The notes under the pieces are model-generated. The model was given only the letters and a program-made list of their open reading frames with translations. It was not told where the DNA came from and searched no databases. Below, one piece after another: positions 53,309 to 64,000 of a stretch of DNA of 64,000 bases. Each line of letters begins with the position of its first letter. Position 1 is the first letter of the stretch. This DNA is from Phymatolithon calcareum (lineage: Eukaryota; Rhodophyta; Florideophyceae; Hapalidiales). The translations under genes and the position numbers were made by a program. Location of the stretch: positions 1,488,001 to 1,552,000 of the forward strand of contig OZ345364.1 of NCBI GenBank assembly GCA_977006965.1, given 5' to 3'.

Positions 53309-54985
53309 GTTCTTGACACCATCATGGGTAGCAACAATTGGTGATGCGAATAGCAACTGGTTTCTCGTGGAGAAGGGGGTCCCGCAAGGGTCCCATCTCA
53401 GTCCAAGCCTCTAAAACATCTTCATGGATGAATTCGTTGAGCGAATGAGCCGGGCATCAAAAAACTGGGCTGAAGTTCCGGCTATACTTTTCGCAGAGGA
53501 TGTTCTTCTTTCTGCGAAATCCCCCGCTGCATTGCAAGGACTATTGGATATAGCTACCCAATGGGCACAAGAGCGAGAGATTTCGTGGAACAAAACAAGG
53601 AAAAGCGAAGTCCTCGAATCAGAGGAAACATTAGGCAAGACATTCAAGCTCGTGAACAAGGTTCTGGCACACGTCCCGGAGGTAATTGTACCTTGGAGTA
53701 TCCCTAGACCCCGGAGGAGTCACAGATACGCTAATGATACAATGTGCAAAGAAAGCAAGGACGGGCGTGTACAAGTTGCGTACAGTGGGAGTGCTCAAGA
53801 AAGTGCTAAGTATACAGAAGTGTATTCAAATATACAAGGCACTAGTACAGCCACGCTGGGAGTACGCAATGCACTTAACGCTCTGGACAGAAGACGTACA
53901 AATGCCGTCAAGGAAGGAGAAGTAACATTCTTCAACCGAGTATTCGGGCCACTGACACGTGGAAGGACAGACAGGCTACGTCTCCTTTGCCGGATCCAGA
54001 CGGCCACGCACCGACGAGAAATCTTGAGCTTCAAAATGCTGAGAAGGAACAAGGCGAAAGGACGTATGTATTTAAATGAAGCACCTGAATGCAGAAACAA
54101 CAATGAATGGCAGTCCACAAGGAGAGATATCGCCGCGATAGAAACCAGAGAGCCGTTTGGTGAAGCTGTAAATCATATCCAAACAAACCAGTCTTCGCAA
54201 ACACTTCGATCTAAACTTCTGGCACTGGAAGGAGACTGCCTCAAATCGAAGCGGAAAAGGAAGATTCCATACGACGAGACAAGAGAATTGCCAGGAAGAC
54301 GACAGAGCGGCAACTGAGAAGGCATTAGATGACCTTTTCCTTTTCAACAAAAGCATCATCGAGAGTATGCAGCATGAAGAAGACCTGTACTGAAAGAAGA
54401 AGCGACGCCTCGAAACTGTTACGAAGAGCAATCAAAACCACCGAACACATGCTAGGGTCCCAGATAGAATGCCGGACATAAGAGTAGAGCCGCCCTAGCG
54501 AGGGCAGCACCTGAGGAAGCCCTGCCCGTATATTCGTATGACTGCGGGGCTTTAAAAAATTGCAATAAAAAAGAGAATTGCCAGCAACCATCAAGTTCCC
54601 CAAGGTGAAGCACAAGCAACTCGCCCTGCTGTACGCCTGTGGCAGATTCCCACAGGTGTCAACAAGTATGGCTGAAGAATTCAAGGAGAAAAATAATGGA
54701 AGCAGAAAGGCTCAAGGATGAGCTCTTACTATTTAGCAAGACACTCATAGAACGCATGGAGACCTGTATTAATTCTCAGAAGGCAAGGCAAAAAGCGGTC
54801 GAGTCCTAGCACCAAAAACTCCGTAGAGGACAGAGATAGGATTACCTTGAATCCTGAGTTTTCCCGTCCGCCATTCTGGTCGGCCCTTCGTGAGTTGCAT
54901 CAAGGTAAGTAGCATCAGAGGAAGCCTTGCCTATATCTTCGGAAGTCTGTGGGGCTTTTTTAAATAAACTTGAAATATAAAAAAA
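53309..54985 (+). mobile_element. LINE family LA, 5'-truncated insertion with 14-bp target duplication
   Basis: Begins inside the reverse transcriptase: KGVPQGSHLSPSL, a TAA in place of Phe, NIFMDEFVERM, then the active-site region ILFAEDVLL (FAED for the usual FADD), YLGVSLDPGGVTD, ALVQPRWEYAMHLTLW and the basic R-rich C-terminal region to LGVRN...RRTN, FGPLTRGRTDRLRLLCRI and FPKVKHKQLALLYACGRFPQ. It ends in a poly(A)-rich tail. ACATAGTCTGTCCT flanks it at 53295-53308 and 54986-54999. It is itself interrupted by a second LA copy at 54295-54570. Frameshifts, stops and the altered active site show it is dead. Confidence 0.9.
54295..54570 (+). mobile_element. Second LA LINE 3' end inserted within the first
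   Basis: A 276-bp 3'-terminal piece of LA (ending GGGGCTTTAAAAAATTGCAA and a short A-rich tail) interrupts the larger LA copy. AGAGAATTGCCAG is duplicated on both sides (54282-54294 and 54572-54584). Removing the insert and one duplicate joins the two halves of the host LINE, which then align with 37160-37640. Confidence 0.9.
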
Positions 54986-55029
54986 ACATAGTCTGTCCTA
55001 AAGTACATCGACATGTCAAAAGAGAAACC

Positions 55030-55361
55030 TCAGTCCCGCAAAACAGAAATGAACAGTTTAGAACAAAATGAGAGTTTATTACCCTTCGCGAGATCAGCAT
55101 TATAGAACCTCGAGAAGGTCCATTTGCTGTTCAAGAATGTTGTCGCATTAGTCACAGTGATCCGTTTGACCGCTGGTTTCCCAAAAAGGGGATCGGGCAT
55201 GGCGCGACGCATACACCGGCCACTCTCCATGCGATCCGAAAGGAGCACTGAGCCTACCAAAACTAGTTGATATTCCTTCCGGCTGCCTTCTTCTTCAATG
55301 CTGGGCTCGGGTGCTGTCGCATGTGTACCATTCCGAATCTGGTCCTTGTCGTTGGAGTAGA
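55030..55361 (-). other. Open frame of unknown origin
   Basis: The minus strand is open for over 100 codons: NGTHATAPEPSIEEEGSRKE, VLVGSVLLSDRMESGRCMRR, MPDPLFGKPAVKRITVTN, FYNADLAKGNKLSFCSKL, then stop at 55030. The upstream end is cut by the LE LINE tail at 55362. The composition looks protein-like, but no family is recognised. Possibly an exon disrupted by the LINE. Confidence 0.3.
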
Positions 55362-55618
55362 AAGAAAGTGACGAGATGACCGGCTACCTTGAGCATCCTA
55401 AATAGTTTCTAACCCGCTTCATCCCTTTGAAGGACGCCGCGTGAAGATTGGGTGCGTAGAGATATTGATGTTAAGCTACTCTAAGGTCTGCACTTTGCGC
55501 AGATTTGGAGCTGCTGTGATATCAAGTACCACTAGTATCTGTTAAAGTCTGCTGTGGCCGTAAGGATGTGGCGTTGTTTCAGGACAACTTCAAGAAACTA
55601 CAATAAAGAAGAAGAAGC
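55362..55618 (+). repeat. LINE family LE, 3' end (copy 2)
   Basis: Second copy of the LE 3' region (see 39801-40045), ending CAATAAAGAAGAAGAAG, an (AAG)n tail typical of LINE 3' ends. Confidence 0.65.
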
Positions 55619-55979
55619 ATCGCCCGTTCAGAGCAAGTTAGAATGTATCTGAATTTGCTGCATTGCTATGAGAAACACGCAGAAGTATGCGAAACGGAGG
55701 CACCTGAGATCCGTTGCTTCTTGTCTTCTCCATCGAGAGTGCTTATCCCGGACCTCGAATTTGCGATACTCAGATAAAAGAATCCTATCTTGTAAATGCA
55801 GTTTAATTTTTCTGAGGTCGTGATTGCAGTTCCACACCATTAGTTCAAACGTGAGAGGGCTGCAGAAGATGATTTCCTTTGATCTCACGAAAACGAAAGA
55901 GTAGCCCACTAAGTGTACTTCGATACACTGTTCTGTCGGTTTTCAAATCGAAAAATGCTCCGTTCATGGGTCATTTTGG
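55619..55979. other. Spacer left of the hAT element
   Basis: One minus-strand frame (55628-55909) looks random. Nothing is supported. Confidence 0.3.
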
Positions 55980-55987
55980 CTCCTGTC

Positions 55988-58407
55988 CAGGGATAGTACC
56001 AACATTATTGTTCTTTATTCGGGCACATGATGCAATAGCAATTGCAATACCAATAATGCAAGGTTGAAGGCAATAGTAATTGCAATATTTGACCATTCTT
56101 CCAATATCAATTGCAATAACAGAATCTAATTCAGGTCCTCCTGCGCCATGTCTTCACTTACGTGTTTGATCACTCTTGCGCTCCGGGCAGTGTTCATCGC
56201 CACGGAGACCGACTGCTGGTCCCAGTAACCTTTGTTCTCTTTAAGAAACAGCAGGGCTTCTAGTAATAACGGTGCCATCCTCTTGCGATTGTCTGTCAAA
56301 ATATTCTTGACAACCGACCAGAGCCTCTCCACCTCGGCAGTTGATCCAAGAATAAAGACGCAATTTATATAAGTCTGATGGACCTCGGCACGCTTGCGCT
56401 TTTTTACGGCTATTCTTTCCGCCATCGACAGCCGGCCTCCTCCCGATCCGCGGATGGAGCTTGTTATACCGTCATTGTGTTCCTGTTTGAGCTTCTTGCA
56501 TGCATCCTTCTCTTCGCTTGTCATAATATCGGACTCACTGCGCTGTATAATAACAACTCCCGACTCGAATGCTGGGTCACGCACAATTGATGCACGTGAG
56601 GCAATGTAGTGTTTTCCAAGCTGAGATCGGTATAATGGTGAGTTGACATCGTACTTGCAGTGCTCGACTGCTGAAATCAACTCATCAAGAGCTAAGCGAC
56701 AGTCCGACAACGAAGCACAGCGCTTCTGTAGTTCTACAGTTACCTGGTTGATTTGCTTAAACTGACTTGTGTAGAGCATAGATCTGTTGCGGAACTGCTC
56801 GTTCTCGACCATAGCTATCGTTGCTCCTTCCGCCTTTGCCGCGTCGATTAACTGCTCGCGTATGCGGTTGAAGCGCTAGAGGATATGATACTTTCCGGAC
56901 CAGCGCGTCTCATTATGCATAACTGGAGCCAATTCAGTAAGGTTGCGTAGTATTGCTCGGTTCTTCAGTTTTTTGCAGTTCTTCATCCTTGCATGCACTG
57001 AGTCTATCGCTGCCTGGAGTCTATCGTCACTGACAACCATCTTGTTCACCTCTAGGTTGAGCTTATGACTAGCGCAGCTAACATGACCTATTTCCATAAG
57101 CCTGGCGATTGAATTATTGACATTGCAGTTGTCGGCAACCTGGCAAACTGCCCAGGTTTGCACGTTGACCCCGAAGAAGTCGAACACGTCTTCTAGTTGA
57201 CGCAAGTGAGCGTGTGCGTTGAACGAGGTTGTTTCAAGATCCTACATGCCTCCTTGAACATCATCATCTTCTACTTTTGCAATAGGACTCACAGACAGAA
57301 GCAAAATAGCGAGCTCTTCAATCTCGCGCGCGGTGCCTCTTTCCAGAATCTTCAAACGTCTCATGAACAATCCGTATACACCCAAGTAATGTGTCCCATT
57401 GGCGGTCCAGCCATAGTGCATAATGGCTCCTTTGGTATCAGAAATATCGTCTTTGATTCGCAGTTCGACGAGCTCAACGAGCTTGCATAGTGTCTCTTTG
57501 AATATCCGAGTTGAGAACTTCTCACGGAAACACGAAAACTTGCGATATTCCTCGCATTGAACATGTGACACTGGCAATGACATGTAGACGACAAGTCTAA
57601 TGTACCCGTACATGGACTTTTCCTTGTCAGTCGCGAGAAATGTCATTGGTGAGTGAGTGGCGATAAACGAGCTTGCTTGGCGGCGGCGTAGACTGGCTAG
57701 CGCATCTCTGTAGACCTGAAAAGGTGATCTTCGCTTCCTCCAGATGTGCAACTCTTCAGGTGGCTGCATGGGTTAGTATACCACTTTCCTTTTTCAAAAG
57801 CGATTTCACCATTGTCTCGGCAGTCAGCACCTTTCGGGCAGAGAAGGATGTTAAAAGGCACCTTATAGCGTGTTATTCCGGTTCTGCGAGACTGCACATC
57901 GCGTTCTTCTTCACGTCGCTTCTGCGTTAGCACCTCAACAACTTCTTTTGAGTCTGGTTTGCGTCCGTTGCTTGACATTCTGGACGTAGTGTTTCGGCAG
58001 AGCAATTCGCAGGAGTGTGAAGTCCAAGAGATCGCGTGAGCAAGCCAGAATTCAGGAGCAATTTCCGATTCAATGCCGGTTGACGTGTCTGTAATTATCG
58101 AGAGGCATCGATAACAGAGCAGAATTCCTGACAGCAATCCTATGCCGCAGATTCGTGTGGCAATACGTAAACTGTGTGGGGAGCTTCTATAACCCTTTTC
58201 CGTAAATTTCCCTTACAGATCCTGTACCGCAGCGCTGTACGACGATCTTGCCAACGCCGAGGAGGCCAAGGGTGTACCTTGATTTTCGATCATATGCCAT
58301 TACTTTTTGCAATAATTATTGCAATAAGTACCTCTCAGGGCAATTAAGGCTTTATTGCATTTTATTGCAATAAATTGCAATAAAAAATAATATTGGTACC
58401 AAGCGTG
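55988..58407 (-). mobile_element. Full-length hAT transposon (2420 bp) with 8-bp target duplication
   Basis: Termini CAGGGATAGTACCAA (left) and the complement of CACGCTTGGTACCAA (right) form imperfect inverted repeats; the match improves inward over GTACCAANATTATT. CTCCTGTC flanks both sides (55980-55987 and 58408-58415), the 8-bp duplication expected for hAT. Both subterminal regions are crowded with TTGCAATA motifs, likely transposase binding sites. The transposase gene lies on the minus strand and is damaged. Confidence 0.9.
56126..58137 (-). pseudogene. hAT transposase (two in-frame TAG, one frameshift)
   Basis: N-terminal zinc-finger-like region FNILLCPKGADCRDNGEIAF and NPCSHLKSC. A 1-base frameshift at about 57750 leads to YRDALASLRRRQASSF, YGWTANGTHYLGVYGLF, TAG at 57242, SFNAHAHLRQLEDVFDFFGV, VADNCNVNNSIARLMEIGHV, SCASHKLNLEVNKMV, then TAG at 56876, RFNRIREQLIDAAKAEG and the hAT dimerisation domain STAEVERLWSVVKNILTDNR with LLLEALLFLKENKGYW. 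The two stops are in the same frame as the surrounding sequence, so only three lesions separate this from an open gene, a sign of recent decay. Confidence 0.85.
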
Positions 58408-58415
58408 CTCCTGTC

Positions 58416-60066
58416 CTTGTGCATAGTCCTGATTTGGTTCTAGAGATAAATGCCCTCTTCAAAGAATACAGTTCTCAGAGATTGGAGCGGTCCTTTTTCA
58501 TGAAAAGGTATTAACGTACATGGTAGTCTCTCGAACAGAAGCCCGATGCCTGCAGAGGAAACCAACAGACCATCCGACGAGCACAGCGCTTGTTTTCAAC
58601 TAACAGTGCACTGAAGATGATCTAGCCGTGGCACGTACTTCCCGCACGTCATCTTGTGCGCTTTTCGACCAATGTGATTAAAAGCTTCGGGATAGCCACA
58701 ATTCGCACAACCTATAACTGACTGGCTGAACCCACAGCAGCAGTAAAACCGCGCTACCGTCCTCTAGCGCTGATGCAGAAGTAACGATGAGCAGAAGATT
58801 CTGATGATAGACTGAGAACATGACAAGCAGGTTCTGGCGTGCCGCTGAGTTACCATTTTGTGGAATTCGCGCTGCATCAAGGCGCGCCGCGGTGCACAGG
58901 CGGTAACTGTAAATCTTCATGACGATGCAAGGTTGATTCCAAGAGCCGTTTCTTGGCAACTGCAGAAACTTTTGGGGTACTACCCAAATAAGGTTTTCTG
59001 CAGTGCAACCAACAATTACGTGAATATCAATGTTCCATAACAAGTAACCTTTGCATTCAAAAGAGGATCGATTCGTTACCGTAACCCATACCTGTTCTAG
59101 CTGATTTCACGCTGTGTACCTCTTCAGCCCTATATAGATAGCTACAGATTTCGATCCAAGCAAAAAAGTAGAGACCACACTGATTCCATGGATTCCAGTA
59201 AACCATCCTTTGAAATTGATCCTGCTTGCAACTTGGCATCGTTGCCTTGCCATAAGCCAAGCTATATTGTTAAAATCCTGTAGCTAGTGCAGCCGAAATC
59301 GAAGCTTCCAGGTATCCCCGCGTAAAATCAAGTACAGCTGCGCGATACTATCAAAAAACCTACGATCAATGCGAAGCGTGATTTGCGACAAGCAAAAGGT
59401 CACTTGAAGTAGTTGGTGAAATTTTCTCCAAAGCAACTGATGCAGCCACCGCAGCCGCTATAGCAAATAATAGCGCCTCCATTACTGCTAAATATTGCAA
59501 GGAATAAGTCAATAAATACATCGATCGTGGAACCTCTAGTACCCGACTAACCGACGGAGACCATGACTCAGCCAACCAGCCGATCGGCCGAGTGTGCAGC
59601 TCGTCGTCGCCGGTCACATCTCCGTTGGAACCGAGAACGCGGATAGGAAAAAAACAACCAACCGAAGGCATGAGTGGTCGGGTTAGGGTATGTCGAAAGG
59701 GTTCTCACTTGTCAAATTGCGATGCTCTTTGGAGTGAAACGATTTCCAATGTGTGCTCATGCATCGGTCCTTGGCGAGAACAAGTGAACTTAGCTTAACT
59801 TTTTTGAGAACCTAGACAATACAGTTTGTGTGCGCACGTGTGAAAGTAGGAACCTTTCGTGCCCAACAGTCTTTTACTCGATAATAAGCTTAGATTTGCC
59901 GTGGTGACCACCTTCCTTGTGAGACTGCTCTTCCGCCCTTCAATAATTTTGAACTTCCGAGCACGTACCGTGTTCGGTGCCCTACACTATGGGTCGTACT
60001 CTTTGGTCATACATGCAAAATGGGACGTCTGATAGGCAGACATAACACGTAGGAAAAAGCATTTAA
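58416..60066. other. Gene-poor stretch
   Basis: Short frames on both strands (58678-59043, 59366-59671) show no recognisable domain. No repeats shared with the rest of the window were seen. Confidence 0.35.
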
Positions 60067-60244
60067 CCGAGCACCCCTTTGGAGAAAATCAGTATAGGGT
60101 GCCTACTGTGAGTTTACTGCGGTGATCGAACTAGTCTTCTTACATCTTACTCAAGCGTCGTCGAAGATGAGTACAGAAATTGAGTTTGAGTGCAAGAGAC
60201 TCACAGGAGCTCTTGTTGGAAGAGAATTACGAATCAAGAACGTT

Positions 60245-61488
60245 TCCTTCTTTCTCTCTTTATTGCAGAGAACGTTAGTTTAACATCCGAACTTACCCTT
60301 GAGCAAGTTTTCATTGTTCAGAAATTTGAGTATCTCAATGGGTCTCTCCCTGCACAGATCTTCTACTGTTTTGTTGCGTACTCTTCCTACAAATCGTTGT
60401 CGAGATACAGTCCGACCAGAACAGTGTAGGATCAGGTGCTCCACTGTCTCCTTAACGCCATATGGGCACATCTTACACATCGGGTCATAGAGTCGGGGTA
60501 GGTCCTCGCTGCGTCCATGATGAAAGCTTGCCACAATTGGGGAGCAATTCACAATGAGCTGATGCAGTATCACCTCGGCACGTCTCTGTGAGATGTTAAG
60601 ATCTTTCGGGACTGTAGGTAAGATAAATGGTTTGCTTCCAAAGCATTGGAAAAAATAATTGCTATTGTAATTATTTAAATTATTGTTCCAATAATTTATT
60701 CCTGAGTCTCGCATATTTATTGTATTTATTGAGATCGTCGTGGTTGCGACAATTATTGTATCGGACTCCTCATTTTTTCGATCCGGTTATTCTATCGCGA
60801 CAGAAAGTAGCAAGAAGGATCCAATAATTCGGGGAATAACCAGTTATTTATACCTCGCTGAACTTGAATACAATAATTTATTGCTTCTGCGTTCAACAAT
60901 AAATTATTTATTCTCGACACTTTTCGAGAAAAGAATAAAAATAAATAAATAATTCCAATGCTTTGTTTGCTTCTACAAGGCGGCTTGATAATTTATCGCG
61001 CTGCTTCCAATGTAAGGGGTATCGCTTGGTGCGACACCAGCTTCGATTCCAAAATTCCCCTCCTCGCGAGTTCATCAGCGGCCTCGTTTTTCCGGACCCC
61101 GCAGTGGCTCGGTATCCAAACACACTCTATGTGAATCTCGTAGGACATGACTTGTTCCATAAGATTCAAAAGGTTCCGAACCATCTCACCGAACACCCGC
61201 GGTTGCCCGTTGAGAGCATCTATGCAGCTACTGCGCGTCATCGTGTGCGATGAAGATGGTCACTCACTCGACATGTATCGTACCATCCCATTCCAGGTCA
61301 GCGGAGCTGGGATTTTGGTGCTACGCGATGGAGAAGCCATAGTCGAAACTGCGCTTTCCGCTGGGGCTGTGGGCTCCTCATTCGGCGCAGAGGTATTTGC
61401 GGTCGTCCATGCGTTCCAGGCAGTAGCGAATCTACAGCTTTCGCGCGGCAGCATCATCAGATGGTTCACTGACAGCAGAAGAACGTTT
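60245..61488 (-). mobile_element. LINE family LD insertion with inverted 5' end (twin priming), carrying a hAT MITE
   Basis: From its 3' end at 60245 (complement of GCAATAAAGAGAGAAAGAAG) the minus strand encodes CKMCPYGVKETVEHLILHC, LNISQRRAEVILHQLIV, then after the MITE the RNase H half CVWIPSHCGVRKNEAADELA and SCIDALNGQP up to about 61231. From about 61237 the plus strand encodes the other half of RNase H, VIVCDEDGHSLDMYRTIPFQ to IRWFTDSR, ending at the target duplication. The two halves meet head to head at the point that separates DSR from SC in the intact order. The duplication is 9 bp, AAGAACGTT. Confidence 0.9.
60639..60965. mobile_element. hAT MITE, 327 bp, with 8-bp target duplication
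   Basis: Inverted termini CAAAGCATTGGAA, flanked by TTTGCTTC at 60631-60638 and 60966-60973. It is an internally deleted relative of 17453-18108 in opposite orientation. It landed in the LD LINE after that LINE had inserted. Confidence 0.9.
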
Positions 61489-61593
61489 TGAGTACCCAGA
61501 GGACTTTAGCTTAGAGAATATCGCAAGAGCTGTCCCGTTACTCTAAGGTGAGGCCTTGGGAGCTCTCAAAATAGAATCATCAAATATCCCGTA

Positions 61594-61951
61594 GGAAATC
61601 GTAGCACAAGGTCGCCGGGAAGAAATGCTCACACATCCTCTGCCGAATGACTCGACGCACTGCATGATGACGTGTTCTGTTTCTTTCAAGATTATTTACT
61701 AGTGTCGGTTCAGTTGCGCGAGGCCGTTCACTTCAGCTCTCTACCCCACTACCCCCGTCTTTGGTCAAGTCCTAAGCGACTCGGGCAATGTAGGTACCCG
61801 TAGTGCTCTCCATATACTGTATCATTTCAAAATGCTCTGTGGGGAATAAACTATATTGCTCCCAGTGAAAATTACACGTTACAAAATCCGGCAAATTCAT
61901 TGATGCAAATATCTTAACCCTAGACGTCTCCGCTCGTTACAGCACTCACTT
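61594..61951. other. Spacer between the nested LINEs and the LB insertion
   Basis: Nothing recognised. The end of the interval leads into the left target duplication of LB at 61952-61964. Confidence 0.3.
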
Positions 61952-61964
61952 CGAAGGTCGAGAA

Positions 61965-62781
61965 TGTCGATGGGAATATGCACTGCACCTAACGCCGTGG
62001 TCAAAGTCCATTCAATCGCATGTGGATCAGGTAGAACGATTGTTCTACTCTCTAATATTTGGCCATTTTGCTAAGCGGAAAAATGATCGAATGCGAACGC
62101 TATGCAGAATCACACCACTAGAGCTGAGGCGCAAGATTTTAGGAGAACACTTTGCGCTGCGACTCCTGCAGGCAAAACAGAACCTGGAGAGAAGCAAGAA
62201 CTACGAGGGCAAGGATGAGGACTTAGTCCAGGCACAGAGGGATATTCGATACCTCGAAGAGTACGAACTGTTGAACGTCCGAGTGAAGAGGGCCGTGGAA
62301 GGAAAGGTCACCCACAAGGATGAGAAACTGCGAATCTATTGGGCATGGAGCGAGACGGAGAAGGCCAAAAAACGCAAAATCGCCATGGATATGAGGGAGA
62401 ATCCAAACCCCGTAGTCCAAATCAAGTCGAGAAAGCACAGACTTGGGCAGTCAAATGGTTTTTCGGCTGCTTTCATCCGCGAAATCCCTCGGCATATATC
62501 AACAACTACGACGAACTAGCATCGATGCTGCTGGAAACCCTTCAACTCAACCTAACGCAACCACAGATGAATGATAGAACAGAAGAGGAAGTGAAACAAG
62601 CGATGGACAAACTAATGATGATAGAAAGCGAGATGCAAGAGGAGTTGATGGGGTGATGATTGAGGCGATATTCTGTAGTCCTCCCTGGAAGGGTTACAGC
62701 GCAATGCGAAGCTGCTCTGGTGTCGGCGTGCTCCGGCGTTCCGGGCTTCTAAAATAAAAACCTGCAGTTCCACCCCACCCC
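61965..62781 (+). mobile_element. LINE family LB, 5'-truncated insertion with 13-bp target duplication
   Basis: Opens with RWEYALHLTPWSKSIQSHVD (end of RT), then VERLFYSLIFGHFAKRKNDR, LGEHFALRLLQAKQNLERSK, YEGKDEDLVQAQRDIRYLEE. After one frameshift follow WAVKWFFGCFHPRNPSAYIN, LETLQLNLTQPQMN and a TGA at 62654. It ends CTTCTAAAATAAAAACCTGC. CGAAGGTCGAGAA is duplicated at 61952-61964 and 62782-62794. This shows the exact boundaries of an 817-bp insertion and gives the reference 3' end for the LB copy at 50454-50821. Confidence 0.9.
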
Positions 62782-62794
62782 CGAAGGTCGAGAA

Positions 62795-64000
62795 CAGTTT
62801 CGAATGCTGGAACGAACCAGAACAAGGAAAGAAGCCTTGTGGCCGTCCCACGGGATAAAGAAACGTAGAGGAATTGTAGAGCGTGGCTCGTAATATAGCT
62901 ACAATTCTACTTCGCCAACTATTCGAGTCGGCACTGACTTTTCTAAAACAAAGAGTTTCAGCAAAATCTTTGAGAGACTTGCTCTTCAAAGACGAAGGAA
63001 GAAGAAGCCGTTAACCAAAGAGGAGACTACCGTGACTGAAAAAGCACGCGACCAGCTAAATTCTTCACCATCGTCTTCTACTACGACACGGAATTGAACA
63101 TTAGGCCAAATTCAACTGTCATAGTGATTCTCTATCGAAACTGGACAAGGGAACTCTAAACTAATCCCTCCATCGGAAGAGAGTTTTTTCAGGTAGGCTG
63201 CGAAGCTAAAAGTGATCCAGAGACTTCTGGATTGATCAGAATAACGGAGGTACAAAGAGAGTAGCAGCAGAAACGCATGTCCATTGCAGTCTCATGAGTG
63301 TTTCTGAGGGCGCTTAACTAAATTCCACATTCAAAAGAGTCGCTTCCCATGCATTGGAGGCATTATCGGCTACCCGACTTTGTGAAGCACCTTGGACTCA
63401 ACTGCAGAGGTATAACCACAGACTCATTTTCAGCGTATTCACCATGTGTCGTAGCCTTTATTTTCTACACTGGAACTAATTGTGATGGTCCTAATTTTTT
63501 TGACAAAAATAGAAGGGCCACAGAGGAAGATATGTTCGAATAACAACTGCACTCTCAACCTTCTGGTCTTCAAGTGCGACTTTAATGTGCTCAGAGTCGC
63601 CTTGACGTCTAAAACATGGTACTATCTCCTTTAGAGCAAGCTTTTCTCTTACCAAGCGCACTGTGTATGTGATATAGACAACTGACCCTGACATTACAGA
63701 CAATATCTCTCGTTCAGCTCTGCTGAAAGTTTGAAGAAGCGAGCATACGAGTCCAGCTGATTCTGCGCTACTAGTTGAATAGGCTACGAAGAGTCCGACG
63801 CAGTTTTCTCCTACGGGTTTTTCCGTCGTCGAGTCGGAGGGATTACAGTGCATCATACGTGTAAAGAAGACAAGGGAGCGGTAAAGAGAAGAGTCCAAAT
63901 GATCTGGCCGTCCACGTGGACTCGCGGAACGTGGAACCACCACGCTTGCTCCGTGTGGAATCGAGTTGTCGAGCGGTAGGCAGAGAAGAAGGAGTGCTTT
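62795..64000. other. Terminal stretch without a confirmed gene
   Basis: A minus-strand frame at 63491-63943 (150 codons; SSAESAGLVCSLLQTFSRAE, VVYITYTVRLVREKLALKE) has an even composition but no recognised domain and could be an exon of a gene extending past the window. A plus-strand frame at 63349-63543 overlaps it. Nothing else is supported. Confidence 0.3.

Larger units (their letters stand above)
60070..61593 (+). mobile_element. LINE family LC, 3' end (copy 3), split by an LD insertion
   Basis: 60070-60244 and 61489-61593 together equal 2716-2993 with few substitutions. AAGAACGTT is present at 60236-60244 and again at 61489-61497, but only once in the unbroken copy at about 2885. The 3' tail CTCTCAAAATAGAATC is at about 61564-61579. 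Confidence 0.9.

Overview
This is a nuclear window from a eukaryote. It has a few long, apparently intronless genes separated by a dense graveyard of transposable elements. I favour a red alga, probably a florideophyte, with moderate confidence. The reasons are the intron-poor genes, LTR elements of the chromodomain Ty3/gypsy type next to several LINE families, and a nuclear copy of mitochondrial atp6 in which two in-frame TGA codons sit at Trp positions. TGA=Trp is the mitochondrial code of red algae, but also of fungi and animals, so this supports the call without proving it. No bacterial operon, CRISPR array, rRNA or tRNA gene was recognised.

Layout. 0.9-1.5 kb: a small secreted Cys-rich protein with an in-frame stop. 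2.2-3.0 kb: a LINE 3' end. 3.2-16.7 kb: the main gene island, with a small nuclease-like protein (3227-3826), a type II membrane fucosyltransferase-like enzyme (4203-5921), a long-chain acyl-CoA synthetase (6612-8573, minus), a decayed RTE-like LINE (9.6-10.3 kb), a bZIP factor with an SQ-cluster tail (12021-13238, minus) and a 747-residue multi-pass membrane protein of unknown family (14431-16674, minus). 17.4-19.0 kb: a hAT-type element with a perfect 8-bp target duplication, the mitochondrial insertion, and a hAT-like miniature element. 20.3-27.1 kb: an APH-like kinase (21246-22175, minus), an orphan WD40 repeat, a broken zinc-finger/alpha-kinase gene (24366-25330) and a broken coiled-coil gene.

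27.9-34.3 kb holds Gyp2, a degenerate Ty3/gypsy element that has lost its RT active site and carries two different integrases in tandem. 34.4-44.7 kb holds unknown ORFs, LINE 3' ends and a third gypsy remnant. 44716-50259 is Gyp1, a complete LTR-to-LTR chromodomain gypsy element whose LTRs differ at only about six positions although its coding region carries many stops. 50.2-55.6 kb is a LINE cluster including a LINE inserted in a LINE, each with 13-14 bp target duplications. 55988-58407 is a complete hAT element (inverted termini plus 8-bp duplication) with a lightly damaged transposase. 60.0-62.8 kb holds a three-level nest (hAT MITE inside a 5'-inverted LINE inside another LINE) and one more LINE with a clean duplication.

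The intact genes do not form an obvious pathway. The chief value of the window is as a record of retrotransposition: at least five LINE families, several insertions with readable target duplications, one twin-priming inversion whose empty site survives as a paralogue at about 2.9 kb, and elements inactivated mainly by TGA/TAG stops. I found no convincing new defence or mobile system. The most novel protein-level candidates are the nuclease-like protein, the SQ-rich bZIP, the 747-residue membrane protein and the zinc-finger/alpha-kinase architecture.
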